Below, piece by piece: positions 16,388-23,980 of a DNA stretch of 50,569 nt. Within the stretch, counting starts at the first letter, position 1; every line of letters starts with the position of its first letter. This DNA comes from an uncultured Bacteroidales bacterium (GTDB lineage Bacteria > Bacteroidota > Bacteroidia > Bacteroidales > P3): assembly GCA_900316235.1 (NCBI GenBank), contig ONCC01000029.1, positions 1 through 50,569 on the forward strand, written 5' to 3'. The notes beneath the pieces were generated by a model, which was given only the letters and a program-made list of their open reading frames with translations, did no database searches and was not told the origin of the DNA. The position numbers were made by a program, and so were the translations under genes.

Positions 16388-16996
16388 TTATTTTTTGAGT
16401 TCTTTTTGTATGTCGGCCTCGATGTCGCTCATCTTGTCCGTCGGCTCAAAACGCTTGACGACACTGCCGTCGCGTGAGACGAGGAATTTAGTGAAATTCC
16501 ACTTGATATCGGAGGACTTGTCGTAGTCGGGGTCCTCCTTGCGAAACATCTCGTCCAGCAACTTGCCCAGCCGTTCGTTGAGGTCGAAGCCGCCAAAGCC
16601 TTTCTGCGACTTCAGATAGGTATAGAGCGGATGCTCTCCGGGCCCGTTCACTTCAATCTTGCCGAACTGCGGGAACTGGATGTTGAAATTGGCCGAACAG
16701 AACTGGTGTATCTCCTCTATCGTCCCGGGGGCCTGCTCACCGAACTGGTTGCAGGGGAAGTCGAGGATTTCGAAACCCTCTTTGGCATATTTCTCATACA
16801 GCGCCTCCAGCTCCGTGTACTGCGGCGTGAAACCGCAGCGGGTGGCGGTGTTGACTATCAGCAGCACTTTGCCCTTGTACTGGGAGAGCGACACCTCTTC
16901 CCCAAGGTTGTCCTTCACCGTGAAGTCGTAAACGTTCTGTGCCGACATGGTCAGCACCCCCATCACAGTCATCAAACAGAAAATCAGCTTCTTCAT
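16388..16996 (-). CDS. Exported glutathione peroxidase family protein
   Basis: The 202-residue protein starts with a signal peptide (MKKLIFCLMTVMGVLTMSA), followed by a complete GPx fold: the redox Cys54 in NTATRCGFTPQY, Gln84 in FPCNQFGEQAPG, and the Trp/Asn pair in WNFTKFLV. It is a cysteine-type enzyme, as usual in bacteria, and probably uses thioredoxin-like donors to reduce hydroperoxides. Export puts it in the periplasm. It has a -7 promoter element at 17022-17030 and precedes the radical SAM gene closely. Confidence 0.9.
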   Translation of the reverse strand: MKKLIFCLMTVMGVLTMSAQNVYDFTVKDNLGEEVSLSQYKGKVLLIVNTATRCGFTPQYTELEALYEKYAKEGFEILDFPCNQFGEQAPGTIEEIHQFCSANFNIQFPQFGKIEVNGPGEHPLYTYLKSQKGFGGFDLNERLGKLLDEMFRKEDPDYDKSSDIKWNFTKFLVSRDGSVVKRFEPTDKMSDIEADIQKELKK

Positions 16997-17021
16997 AATA
17001 CAATATCTTTTTTGTCTGTCT

Positions 17022-17030
17022 GCAAAGATA
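17022..17030 (-). promoter_or_regulatory. -7 element of the glutathione peroxidase gene
   Basis: TATCTTTGC on the minus strand, about 25 nt before the ATG. The -33 region matches the TTTG consensus only partly. Confidence 0.55.
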
Positions 17031-17127
17031 CGAAAGAAAAAAGAAATGGCAGGGAAAAAGATTAAGTAGGGTAGATAGACAATATTATCGATTATCGGAC
17101 GTTAACTATGAAAAATAGTCCTGATTT

Positions 17128-19293
17128 ATGAAAACGCCTGACATGGAACATATTATCGTTCGCGACGCGACGGAGAACAACCTCAAGCACGTCAACGTCA
17201 GGATTCCCAAGGGGAAGATCACCGTGGTGACGGGCGTGTCGGGGTCGGGGAAGTCGTCGTTAGTGTTGGACACCATCGCGGCCAAGTCGCGAAGGGAACT
17301 CAACGACACCTTTCCCTCCTTCACGCAGCAGTACCTGCCCAAATATGGACGGCCGCACGTGGGCGACATTGAGAACCTGCCCATCGCCATCGTCATCGAG
17401 CAGCGTAAACCGACTTCCAACTCGCGCTCCACGGTGGGCACCTACACCGACATCTACGCCCTGCTGCGACTGCTCTTTTCGCGCATCGGGCAACCCTTCG
17501 TGGGATATTCCGACGCCTTCTCGTTCAACCACCCGTCGGGCAGCTGTCCGCGCTGTGGCGGACTGGGCGAGATCCGCGAGCTGGACATCCACAAGTTAGT
17601 CGATTTCGACAAGTCGCTCAACGATGAGGACACCATCCACTACATCGCCTTCGGCAAGGGCGGCTGGCGCTGGATACGCTACGCCCACAGCGGCCTCTTC
17701 GACCTCGACAAGAAGATCAAGGACTACGAAGGCTTGATTCCCCGCATGTACCGCAGCATCATCAATTCGGAGGAGGGTCTTCTGCACGCTTCCGTGCTCA
17801 ACCCCATGCTGACCATGGGCACTTGTCCCGACTGCGGCGGTACGCGCCTCAACGAGAAGATACGCTCTTGCAAAATCAATGGCCTCCATATCGCTGAGGT
17901 GACCGCCATGAGCATCAGCGACTGCCGTCAGTGGATGGAGACTATCGACAATCCGTTGGCGGAAGACATCAAACGCGCTACCACCGAGCGGCTGTCGGCG
18001 TTGGAGGAGATCGGACTCGGCTACCTCACCCTCGACCGCGCCATCGGCACGCTTTCAGGCGGCGAAGCGCAGCGTTGCAAGATTGCCAAATATATCAATT
18101 CGCCTCTCTCGGACGTGATGTATATCCTCGACGAACCCAGCGTAGGCCTCCATAACCACGACATCCTGCTGATGCAGAAGTCCATCAAAAAGCTCAAGAA
18201 CCACGGCAACACCGTCATCCTCGTGGAGCACCACAAGGAAATCATCAAGATTGCCGACCACATTATTGATATGGGACCAGGTGCGGGCATGAAAGGCGGT
18301 GAGATCGTTTTTGAAGGCACATACGATGAATTGCTGCACAGCCAGACGCTTACGGGCACCATGCTCAGCGCGACGAGCAAGATAAAGGAAAACGTCCGCC
18401 AGCCCAAGGATTTCTTTCTGTTAGAGAATGCCAATCTGCACAACCTGAAAAATGTTTCCGTCAAACTGCCATTGGGCGTGATGTGCGGCATCGCCGGTGT
18501 GGCGGGCTCGGGAAAAAGTTCGTTGATGGAATGTTTCCGAAATGCCTATTCGCATCCCCAAGACATCGTCTATATCAGCCAAAAGAACATCGGTATCAGC
18601 CTGCGCAGCACCCCGGCCACCTATCTGGATGTGGCCGACGACATCCGCAAGCTCTTCGCCAAAACCAACAAGACCAAGGCCGACCTCTTCTCCTTCAATG
18701 GCAAAGGCGGCTGTCCCGTCTGTCAGGGGAAGGGTGTCATTGTCAACGACATGGCCTTCATGGACGCCATCGAAACCACCTGCGAAGCCTGCGGTGGATT
18801 GCGCTATTCGCCGGAAGTGCTCTCCTACAAGGTGAACGGCCTCAACATCGCCGAGGTGATGGACCTCACCGCCAACAAAGCCGGCGAGCTGTTTGCCGGA
18901 AGTGTGATTGCAGAGAAATTAGAACCGTTGCGCAAGGTCGGCCTCGGATACCTCCATCTTAACCAGTCGCTCTCCACCCTCTCTGGCGGCGAGTTACAGC
19001 GCATCAAGTTGGCCTCCTACCTGCGCGATGCGGGCAAAATCTTCATCATGGACGAGCCCTCCGACGGTCTCCATGCGGGCGACATCAAACGTATCCTGAA
19101 CCTCTTCGACACCATGGTAGATGCGGGAAATACTATCTTCCTCATCGAGCACAACATCGAGATGCTTAAGGCCTGCAACTACCTCATCGAGCTCGGTCCC
19201 GGCGGCGGCGCCATGGGCGGCAATATCATCTTTGAGGGCACTCCCCGGGAGATGTCAGAGAATTCCTCTTCCATCACCGGCCCTTACCTGTAG
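17128..19293 (+). CDS. Short UvrA paralogue (ABC-type ATPase)
   Basis: The 721-residue protein is a tandem ABC ATPase of the UvrA family. Walker A motifs are GVSGSGKSS (36-44) and GVAGSGKSS; signatures are LSGGEAQRCKIA and LSGGELQRIKLA; Walker B regions end DEPSVGLH and DEPSDGLH. Zinc-finger Cys pairs are present (CPRCGG, CPDCGG, CPVCQG, CEACGG). At about 720 residues it lacks the ~200-residue UvrB- and DNA-interaction insert of the 940-residue housekeeping UvrA, so it belongs with the UvrA2/DrrC-like paralogues linked to DNA-intercalating drug tolerance. It is monocistronic here. The role is inferred from the family. Confidence 0.9.
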   Translation: MKTPDMEHIIVRDATENNLKHVNVRIPKGKITVVTGVSGSGKSSLVLDTIAAKSRRELNDTFPSFTQQYLPKYGRPHVGDIENLPIAIVIEQRKPTSNSRSTVGTYTDIYALLRLLFSRIGQPFVGYSDAFSFNHPSGSCPRCGGLGEIRELDIHKLVDFDKSLNDEDTIHYIAFGKGGWRWIRYAHSGLFDLDKKIKDYEGLIPRMYRSIINSEEGLLHASVLNPMLTMGTCPDCGGTRLNEKIRSCKINGLHIAEVTAMSISDCRQWMETIDNPLAEDIKRATTERLSALEEIGLGYLTLDRAIGTLSGGEAQRCKIAKYINSPLSDVMYILDEPSVGLHNHDILLMQKSIKKLKNHGNTVILVEHHKEIIKIADHIIDMGPGAGMKGGEIVFEGTYDELLHSQTLTGTMLSATSKIKENVRQPKDFFLLENANLHNLKNVSVKLPLGVMCGIAGVAGSGKSSLMECFRNAYSHPQDIVYISQKNIGISLRSTPATYLDVADDIRKLFAKTNKTKADLFSFNGKGGCPVCQGKGVIVNDMAFMDAIETTCEACGGLRYSPEVLSYKVNGLNIAEVMDLTANKAGELFAGSVIAEKLEPLRKVGLGYLHLNQSLSTLSGGELQRIKLASYLRDAGKIFIMDEPSDGLHAGDIKRILNLFDTMVDAGNTIFLIEHNIEMLKACNYLIELGPGGGAMGGNIIFEGTPREMSENSSSITGPYL

Positions 19294-19480
19294 AGAATGC
19301 GAGTTTACTTGAATACCGTTATCAGCGTTTTACATATATAACGAATAATAAATTCCAGTGATAAATTCGTGATAAATATTAGGTAAAATACCGAAAACAA
19401 CCTCAAAAAAGGTCAAAAACCAGCACCCGAACAAACGACTGAAAATAAGAAATAAGAAGATGAAAATCAGAATTATAATG

Positions 19481-19509
19481 AAACAAAAAAGCCACCGTTG
19501 TGGAGGCTT
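19481..19509 (-). terminator. Terminator of tRNA-Val(CAC)
   Basis: On the minus strand AAGCC-t-CC pairs with GG-t-GGCTT, followed by a T-run, immediately after the tRNA 3' end. Confidence 0.7.
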
Positions 19510-19513
19510 GGGG

Positions 19514-19588
19514 TGGTCTGTGGGAGATTCGAACTCTCGACCTCTTCCGTGTGAAGGAAGCGCTCTGAACCAACTGAGCTAACAGACC
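19514..19588 (-). tRNA. tRNA-Val(CAC)
   Basis: The 75-nt cloverleaf has acceptor stem GGTCTGT/ACAGACC, D arm GCTCAGTTGGTTCAGAGC, and anticodon stem-loop CTTCC-TTCACAC-GGAAG (anticodon CAC, reading GUG). The T arm is GAGAG-TTCGAAT-CTCCC with one A-C mismatch (positions 50-64). The 3' CCA is not encoded. The promoter at 19710-19741 leaves a leader of about 115 nt. Confidence 0.93.
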
Positions 19589-19589
19589 G

Positions 19590-19741
19590 TTGGGAGTGCG
19601 ACCTTGTGTCGCAAACCACTTTCGCCAGAAAGCGTTTTCTTCGAAAACACAACAAAAGTTCACTCGCTTCGCTCATGCTCTTTTGCAATCTTTTCTGTCG
19701 AAAGCGAGTGCAAAAGTACAAAGATTTTTGAAACTGACAAA
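19590..19741 (-). promoter_or_regulatory. Promoter and leader of tRNA-Val(CAC), duplicated at 21250-21361
   Basis: TTTG (19738-19741), 19 bases, TACTTTTGC (19710-19718) on the minus strand: a perfect promoter. Bases from about 19640 to 19741 match 21262-21361 closely, so promoter plus leader exist twice, each ahead of a tRNA-Val gene. The leader can fold by pairing CACTCGCTT with AAGCGAGTG. Confidence 0.8.
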
Positions 19742-19754
19742 ATTTTTCTTCATC

Positions 19755-20504
19755 ATGAGCAAGAAAAAACAGAAACTGACACAATCGCAAATCAACGGAA
19801 TAACTTGTATTGCAGTGTTGTTAGCCATCTCATTGCTGCTGGTATTTTTTTCCAAAAAAACAGATGCCGAACTCAACAATACCGACTCAATACAGATACA
19901 AAATACACAATTATTAAAGAAAAAAGAGGATTCGGTCTATCAATCTCGCCGGACGAAAAGAAGAAACTATAAAACAAACAATTACGCCCACAGGAGCAAG
20001 CGATCGTATCCCACACAGAACCCTGAGCATCGTAATAAGTCCGCCCGCATCCATTCCGACAACTATTACACCACCACACCCCCGGCACCTACCCGCAAAC
20101 CATTAGTTGTGAATCTGAATGATGCCGATACCACCACCCTCATGCTCCTCCACGGCATAGGACCCACCTTCGCCAGCCGCATCGTGAGGTACCGCGACCG
20201 CCTCGGCGGATTCACCCACAAGGAGCAGCTATTGGAGGTCTACGGCTTCACGCCGGAGCTACTCAACCATATCGCGCCCCTCCTGTCAGTTGACACCAAC
20301 AACATCCGCCATATCGCCGTAAATAGCGTGACGCTCAAGGAGTTTATCAAGCATCCTTACGTGGATTATTACTTCGCCCGCGACTTGGTGAACCTCCGCT
20401 CCCGTGGAGTCTCTTTCCGCACTCCCGATGACCTACGCGCCATACCCTCCTGTCCCGACACCCTCCTGGCAAAACTCCTCCCCTACCTCGACTTCCACAG
20501 GTAA
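19755..20504 (+). CDS. Membrane-anchored helix-hairpin-helix (ComEA-like) protein
   Basis: The start at 19755 (249 residues) gives a basic N-terminus (MSKKKQKLTQSQ) and one transmembrane segment at about 15-34; a longer reading would run through the tRNA promoter. A basic, low-complexity linker (about 55-120) follows, then a helix-hairpin-helix domain, VNLNDADTTTLMLLHGIGP with FASRIVRYRDRLGGF, and a second HhH-like module to the end. ComEA-type proteins bind DNA at the cell surface for uptake, and ComEC is encoded 2 kb downstream, but HhH proteins of this form are common in Bacteroidota, and a DNA-uptake role is only inferred. Confidence 0.8.
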   Translation: MSKKKQKLTQSQINGITCIAVLLAISLLLVFFSKKTDAELNNTDSIQIQNTQLLKKKEDSVYQSRRTKRRNYKTNNYAHRSKRSYPTQNPEHRNKSARIHSDNYYTTTPPAPTRKPLVVNLNDADTTTLMLLHGIGPTFASRIVRYRDRLGGFTHKEQLLEVYGFTPELLNHIAPLLSVDTNNIRHIAVNSVTLKEFIKHPYVDYYFARDLVNLRSRGVSFRTPDDLRAIPSCPDTLLAKLLPYLDFHR

Positions 20505-20583
20505 CAATAGCACCATTTTCGAAATATTTTTCTCTCTGATACAATAATCAAAACGGCTATACGTTTTAGTCAAAAAATCTACC

Positions 20584-21141
20584 ATGCTGACTTCGAAACC
20601 CTCCTGGGTAGCAGTAATGACACACCCTCAAGCAGAGACTCTTGTTGCCGAGCGTCTCAGGAACGCTGAGATTGAATGCTACCTACCCATGCTTGCAGAG
20701 AAGGACAAACGCTTCAAAAAGAACCCCATACAAGAGAAACCCATGTTTCCCTGCTACCTTTTTGCCCGTATTAGCGACAAGCAGATTTACCAAACAAGGA
20801 CTACCAAAGGAGTGATTTATATTGTCAGCAGCCAGCACAGCATCATCGAAGTACCAGAACGTGAGATTGAAGCGGTACGGACCTTCGAAACCACACAGCG
20901 CAAGATATTCCTCCATGAGACTTCCGAGCTGGTCAAAGGGGCGGAGACCGTCATTACACAAGGGGAGTTCGCAGGACTCAGGGGACGCCTTGTAAAAGGG
21001 TGCAAAGATGGTAATTTCTGTGTGAGTATCAGCGTAATGAATATTTCATTCGTCGTCCATCTGCGTCGTGACGAGCTACGTCCCGTCACAACCGAGGAGC
21101 ACGCCGACGACGAACCTGTCGGCCTCCTTAATAAGGAATAA
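20584..21141 (+). CDS. UpxY-type NusG paralogue (transcription antiterminator)
   Basis: The 185-residue protein has the NusG N-terminal (NGN) fold, with WVAVMTHPQAETLVAERL at the start and KPMFPCYLFARI around residue 55. A KOW-like motif (ITQGEFAGLRGRLVKG) lies near residue 125. Bacteroides UpxY proteins bind RNA polymerase and stop premature termination of the capsule operon that they head. Here no polysaccharide genes follow: an efficient-looking terminator and a tRNA gene come directly after the stop codon. It may therefore act in trans or be a relic of a lost locus. Confidence 0.85.
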   Translation: MLTSKPSWVAVMTHPQAETLVAERLRNAEIECYLPMLAEKDKRFKKNPIQEKPMFPCYLFARISDKQIYQTRTTKGVIYIVSSQHSIIEVPEREIEAVRTFETTQRKIFLHETSELVKGAETVITQGEFAGLRGRLVKGCKDGNFCVSISVMNISFVVHLRRDELRPVTTEEHADDEPVGLLNKE

Positions 21142-21142
21142 A

Positions 21143-21173
21143 AAAACGGGAATCCAATGGGTTCCCGTTTTTG
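21143..21173. terminator. Bidirectional terminator between the UpxY-like gene and tRNA-Val(GAC)
   Basis: AAAACGGGAA pairs with TTCCCGTTTT, with T-runs on both strands. It ends one base before the tRNA 3' end on the minus strand and starts two bases after the plus-strand stop codon. Confidence 0.85.
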
Positions 21174-21248
21174 TGATCTGCACAAGATTTGAACTTGTGA
21201 CCTCTTGCCTGTCAAGCAAGCGCTCTAAACCAACTGAGCTAGCAGATC
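21174..21248 (-). tRNA. tRNA-Val(GAC)
   Basis: The 75-nt cloverleaf has acceptor stem GATCTGC/GCAGATC, D arm GCTCAGTTGGTTTAGAGC, and anticodon stem-loop CTTGC-TTGACAG-GCAAG (anticodon GAC). The T arm ACAAG-TTCAAAT-CTTGT is perfectly paired. CCA is not encoded. Promoter at 21330-21361. Confidence 0.94.
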
Positions 21249-21249
21249 A

Positions 21250-21361
21250 AAAGATTTCTTCGAAATCTTAGCAAAAGTTCACTCGCCATGCTCGTGTTCT
21301 TTTGCGGATTTCTTCTCGCGAAATCGAGTGCAAAAGTACGAACATTTTTGAAACTGACAAA
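21250..21361 (-). promoter_or_regulatory. Promoter and leader of tRNA-Val(GAC), second copy
   Basis: TTTG (21358-21361), 19 bases, TACTTTTGC (21330-21338) on the minus strand. The leader matches the copy upstream of tRNA-Val(CAC) over roughly 100 bp. Confidence 0.8.
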
Positions 21362-21380
21362 ATAATTTTGAAAAAAATTG

Positions 21381-21389
21381 TATATTTGC
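21381..21389 (+). promoter_or_regulatory. -7 element of the DUF2147 gene
   Basis: TATATTTGC lies 21 nt before the ATG at 21411, back to back with the tRNA promoter on the other strand. Confidence 0.55.
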
Positions 21390-21410
21390 ATTTCAACAAA
21401 CATCAAAATT

Positions 21411-21875
21411 ATGACAAAAAAAGTTTTTATTTCACTGGCTATCATTCTATTGCCATTCCTTTCGTCCATGGGACAAAACTCCTTGAACAATGCCGCTGAC
21501 AACATTGTCGGAATCTATTCCGGGGATCAAAAAGGAGATAAATTCAAGGCAAAAATTGTAAAATTAAGTGACGGAACCTATCGCGGACAAGTCATTTGGA
21601 TGGAACACGACAAGGATGCTAACGGCAAAAAAAGATTGGACACCAAGAACCCTGACAAGAAGTTGCGTAATGTTCCCTGTGACCAGATTGTCCTCTTCAG
21701 TGGCCTGAAATACGATGCTGATGACAAGGAATGGAACGGAACGAAAATCTATGACCCTCAGCGCGGTATGCGAGCCAAACTAACGATACGCTTTGAAAAG
21801 GACGGTCGTTTGCGCCTGCGCGGCTCACTACTCGGCATTGGCGAGTCTGTCTATTGGAATAAAATAAAAGAGTAG
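21411..21875 (+). CDS. DUF2147 family exported protein
   Basis: The ATG at 21411 (154 residues) lies just after the -7 element and gives a signal peptide MTKKVFISLAIILLPFLSSM. The mature part matches DUF2147: an IVGIYSGDQKGDKFKAKI start, GTYRGQVIWMEHD, the acidic segment KRLDTKNPD, and a closing GSLLGIGESVYWNKIK. These small periplasmic beta-barrel proteins are of unknown function, perhaps lipid or ligand binding by their calycin-like fold. A nitroreductase gene follows after 5 nt, suggesting co-transcription. Confidence 0.85.
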   Translation: MTKKVFISLAIILLPFLSSMGQNSLNNAADNIVGIYSGDQKGDKFKAKIVKLSDGTYRGQVIWMEHDKDANGKKRLDTKNPDKKLRNVPCDQIVLFSGLKYDADDKEWNGTKIYDPQRGMRAKLTIRFEKDGRLRLRGSLLGIGESVYWNKIKE

Positions 21876-21880
21876 ATATC

Positions 21881-22516
21881 ATGGCCGACAACTACCTGGA
21901 AAAGAGATACGAAGAGACCCTGGGTGCCAATAAGCCCAAGGTGAAACGTATCGGGCATACGGTGGACAGCCTACTGCTGAAAAACCGTAGTACACGCGGA
22001 TACAAAAAGTCCTATGTGGTAAGTCCCAACGAATTGGAGCGCATTGTCGGCGTCTGCACCAAAATTCCCTCGGCACGCAACCAACAGGTGCTGAGGTTCC
22101 GCCTGGTGACCCGCGACAGCGGTGCCAACCAGGTGCTGCCTCTCATCAAAATGGGAGCAGCCCTCCCCGACCTTCATCTACCCTTTCCTGGTACTGAACC
22201 AGAGGCCTTTATCGTGATTTGCTCCACTGTCGACGAAAGTCCTCTAGTGGACATTGACCTCGGCATCGCCACCCAAAGCATGCTGCTGAAAGCCGCAGAG
22301 ATGGGACTCAACGGGCTGATTATCGGAGCTTTCAACCGCACAAAACTTCAAGAAACCCTCGACCTGCCCTACCCTCCCCTGCTGGTGCTGGCCATCGGCA
22401 AAGGAGACGAGCATATCGAATTGATTCCCATCGATGAAGGAGAGAATCATTCCTATTATCGCAAAGAAGGAATCCACTATGTGCCAAAAGTCCGAATCGC
22501 TGATTTAATCATCTAG
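21881..22516 (+). CDS. Nitroreductase family protein
   Basis: The 211-residue protein has the FMN-binding nitroreductase pattern: NRSTRGYKKSYVVSP near residue 35, then PSARNQQVLRFRLV, then an AEMGLNGLIIGAF segment and the closing VLAIGKGDE. Such homodimeric flavoproteins reduce nitro groups, quinones or other electrophiles with NAD(P)H. It is packed between the DUF2147 and ComEC genes with gaps of only 5 and 2 nt, so all three probably share one transcript. The natural substrate is unknown. Confidence 0.88.
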   Translation: MADNYLEKRYEETLGANKPKVKRIGHTVDSLLLKNRSTRGYKKSYVVSPNELERIVGVCTKIPSARNQQVLRFRLVTRDSGANQVLPLIKMGAALPDLHLPFPGTEPEAFIVICSTVDESPLVDIDLGIATQSMLLKAAEMGLNGLIIGAFNRTKLQETLDLPYPPLLVLAIGKGDEHIELIPIDEGENHSYYRKEGIHYVPKVRIADLII

Positions 22517-22518
22517 CC

Positions 22519-23952
22519 TTGCGACGAATCCCGTTGGTACCGGTAGCGCTGGCGATGATAGCCGGTGTGGCGACAGGGCACCTCTTATCCTGTATCTCTC
22601 TGGAGATTTGGTGCTTGACATTGGCCGCATCGGCAGTGGCGACAGGAGTGTTTTTATTATTGCACAACGGGAAGTTGCGTCCCATCCTCACCACTGCTAT
22701 ACTCTTGATTTTCTTCTCCATCGGTGCCCTTCGCGTCCACCAGTGCGATCCTCTCTTCGATAGTCACCACTGGACACAAGCAACCGACAAGAACCCCATC
22801 TTCTTGTCTCTCAAACTAAAAGAATCCCCCATTCCGCGCGAACGGAGCCGGAAAGTTCAGGCCGAAGTGGAAGAAATCAACAACCACCCTTGTAGGGGAG
22901 AGCTGATACTTTATTTGCGTAAAGACAGCACCGCCGCCAGCCTCCGTTACGGAGATCGGTTGCTGGCTCACGGATATGTCGACAGCGAGAGGAAATCCCT
23001 TTATGTCACCAGCGACCATTATATCATTGTTTCGCATGACAGCACTTCGTTACGGGCCCGCAGCGAAGCTTTGAGGATGAAGCTGTTGGAAAGGATGCAA
23101 TCCGGTCCTTTGGAGCACCGTTACCGCGGAGTGGCAGAAGCAATGACGCTGGGGTGGCGAGGCGACCTGGAGCCCGGAATCAACGCCCAGTTTCGCGATG
23201 CCGGCATCATGCACCTGCTGTGTGTCAGCGGATTGCATATCGGACTGCTGGCGGCAATCGTGGGGGGATTGCTGTTCTGGATTGGCAAGGAGTGCCGCGG
23301 ACGCCTCATTCGGGGTTCGGTGCAACTCCTCGCCCTCTGGTCATTCGCGCTGCTGACAGGCCTGTCCCCCGCCACGGTGAGGGCAGCACTCATGTTCAGT
23401 CTATTCATTTTCAGCAATATGCTTGGCCGACGTACCGATACCCTAAACCTGCTGGCCGCTGCTGCCATTGCCATGCTGATGGTCAATCCCATGCTTCTCT
23501 TCAACACCGGCTGGCAACTGTCATTCAGCGCTGTGCTGGGAATTTTGCTGATGCGTCCACTCATCAATTTTCACCGCAACATCCTATGGCAAGCAGCCAT
23601 CGTCAGTCTCTCGGCCACCCTGGCCACCCTCCCAGTCACTCTCGCCACCTTCCAACAGTTCTATCCTTATTTCCTGATTGCCAACATAATAATCATACCA
23701 GCTGCAGGTTTCCTTCTCACCTTTTCTCTCCTCTATATGCTGCTTCCCTGCGGCATCACATCCTTTCTTGCCGAAGGGGTCATTTCTTTCTGCGACAACC
23801 TCACCCTCAGTATCTCGCATCTACCAGGCGCCGTTGTGAGCAATTTGGAACCCCGGCCGTGGACAGTAGCACTGCTGGCACTGACCATCGCAATTATATT
23901 AATATCCATTAATATATATGCAAACAATAAAAGATTCGGAAAGACGTTTTAG
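22519..23952 (+). CDS. comEC: Compact ComEC/Rec2-type DNA-uptake channel without MBL domain
   Basis: The likely start is TTG at 22519, two bases after the nitroreductase stop, because it keeps the conserved RRIPLVPVALAMIAGVATG opening; the first ATG (22555) would cut into it. The 477 residues comprise an N-terminal DUF4131/OB part (about 1-180) and the polytopic Competence domain with the family motif GIMHLLCVSGLHIGLL and SPATVRAALMF. The frame stops directly after the last membrane helices, so the C-terminal metallo-beta-lactamase domain of classical ComEC is absent. It transports single-stranded DNA during transformation in the family; activity here is not proven. Confidence 0.85.
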   Translation: MRRIPLVPVALAMIAGVATGHLLSCISLEIWCLTLAASAVATGVFLLLHNGKLRPILTTAILLIFFSIGALRVHQCDPLFDSHHWTQATDKNPIFLSLKLKESPIPRERSRKVQAEVEEINNHPCRGELILYLRKDSTAASLRYGDRLLAHGYVDSERKSLYVTSDHYIIVSHDSTSLRARSEALRMKLLERMQSGPLEHRYRGVAEAMTLGWRGDLEPGINAQFRDAGIMHLLCVSGLHIGLLAAIVGGLLFWIGKECRGRLIRGSVQLLALWSFALLTGLSPATVRAALMFSLFIFSNMLGRRTDTLNLLAAAAIAMLMVNPMLLFNTGWQLSFSAVLGILLMRPLINFHRNILWQAAIVSLSATLATLPVTLATFQQFYPYFLIANIIIIPAAGFLLTFSLLYMLLPCGITSFLAEGVISFCDNLTLSISHLPGAVVSNLEPRPWTVALLALTIAIILISINIYANNKRFGKTF

Positions 23953-23980
23953 CTGGAAACTCTAAACAAAACCATTAGAT

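Noticed and set aside
20584..21141. Start of a capsule polysaccharide locus
   Set aside because: No glycosyltransferase, Wzx/Wzy or sugar-nucleotide genes follow; a terminator and tRNA come immediately after.
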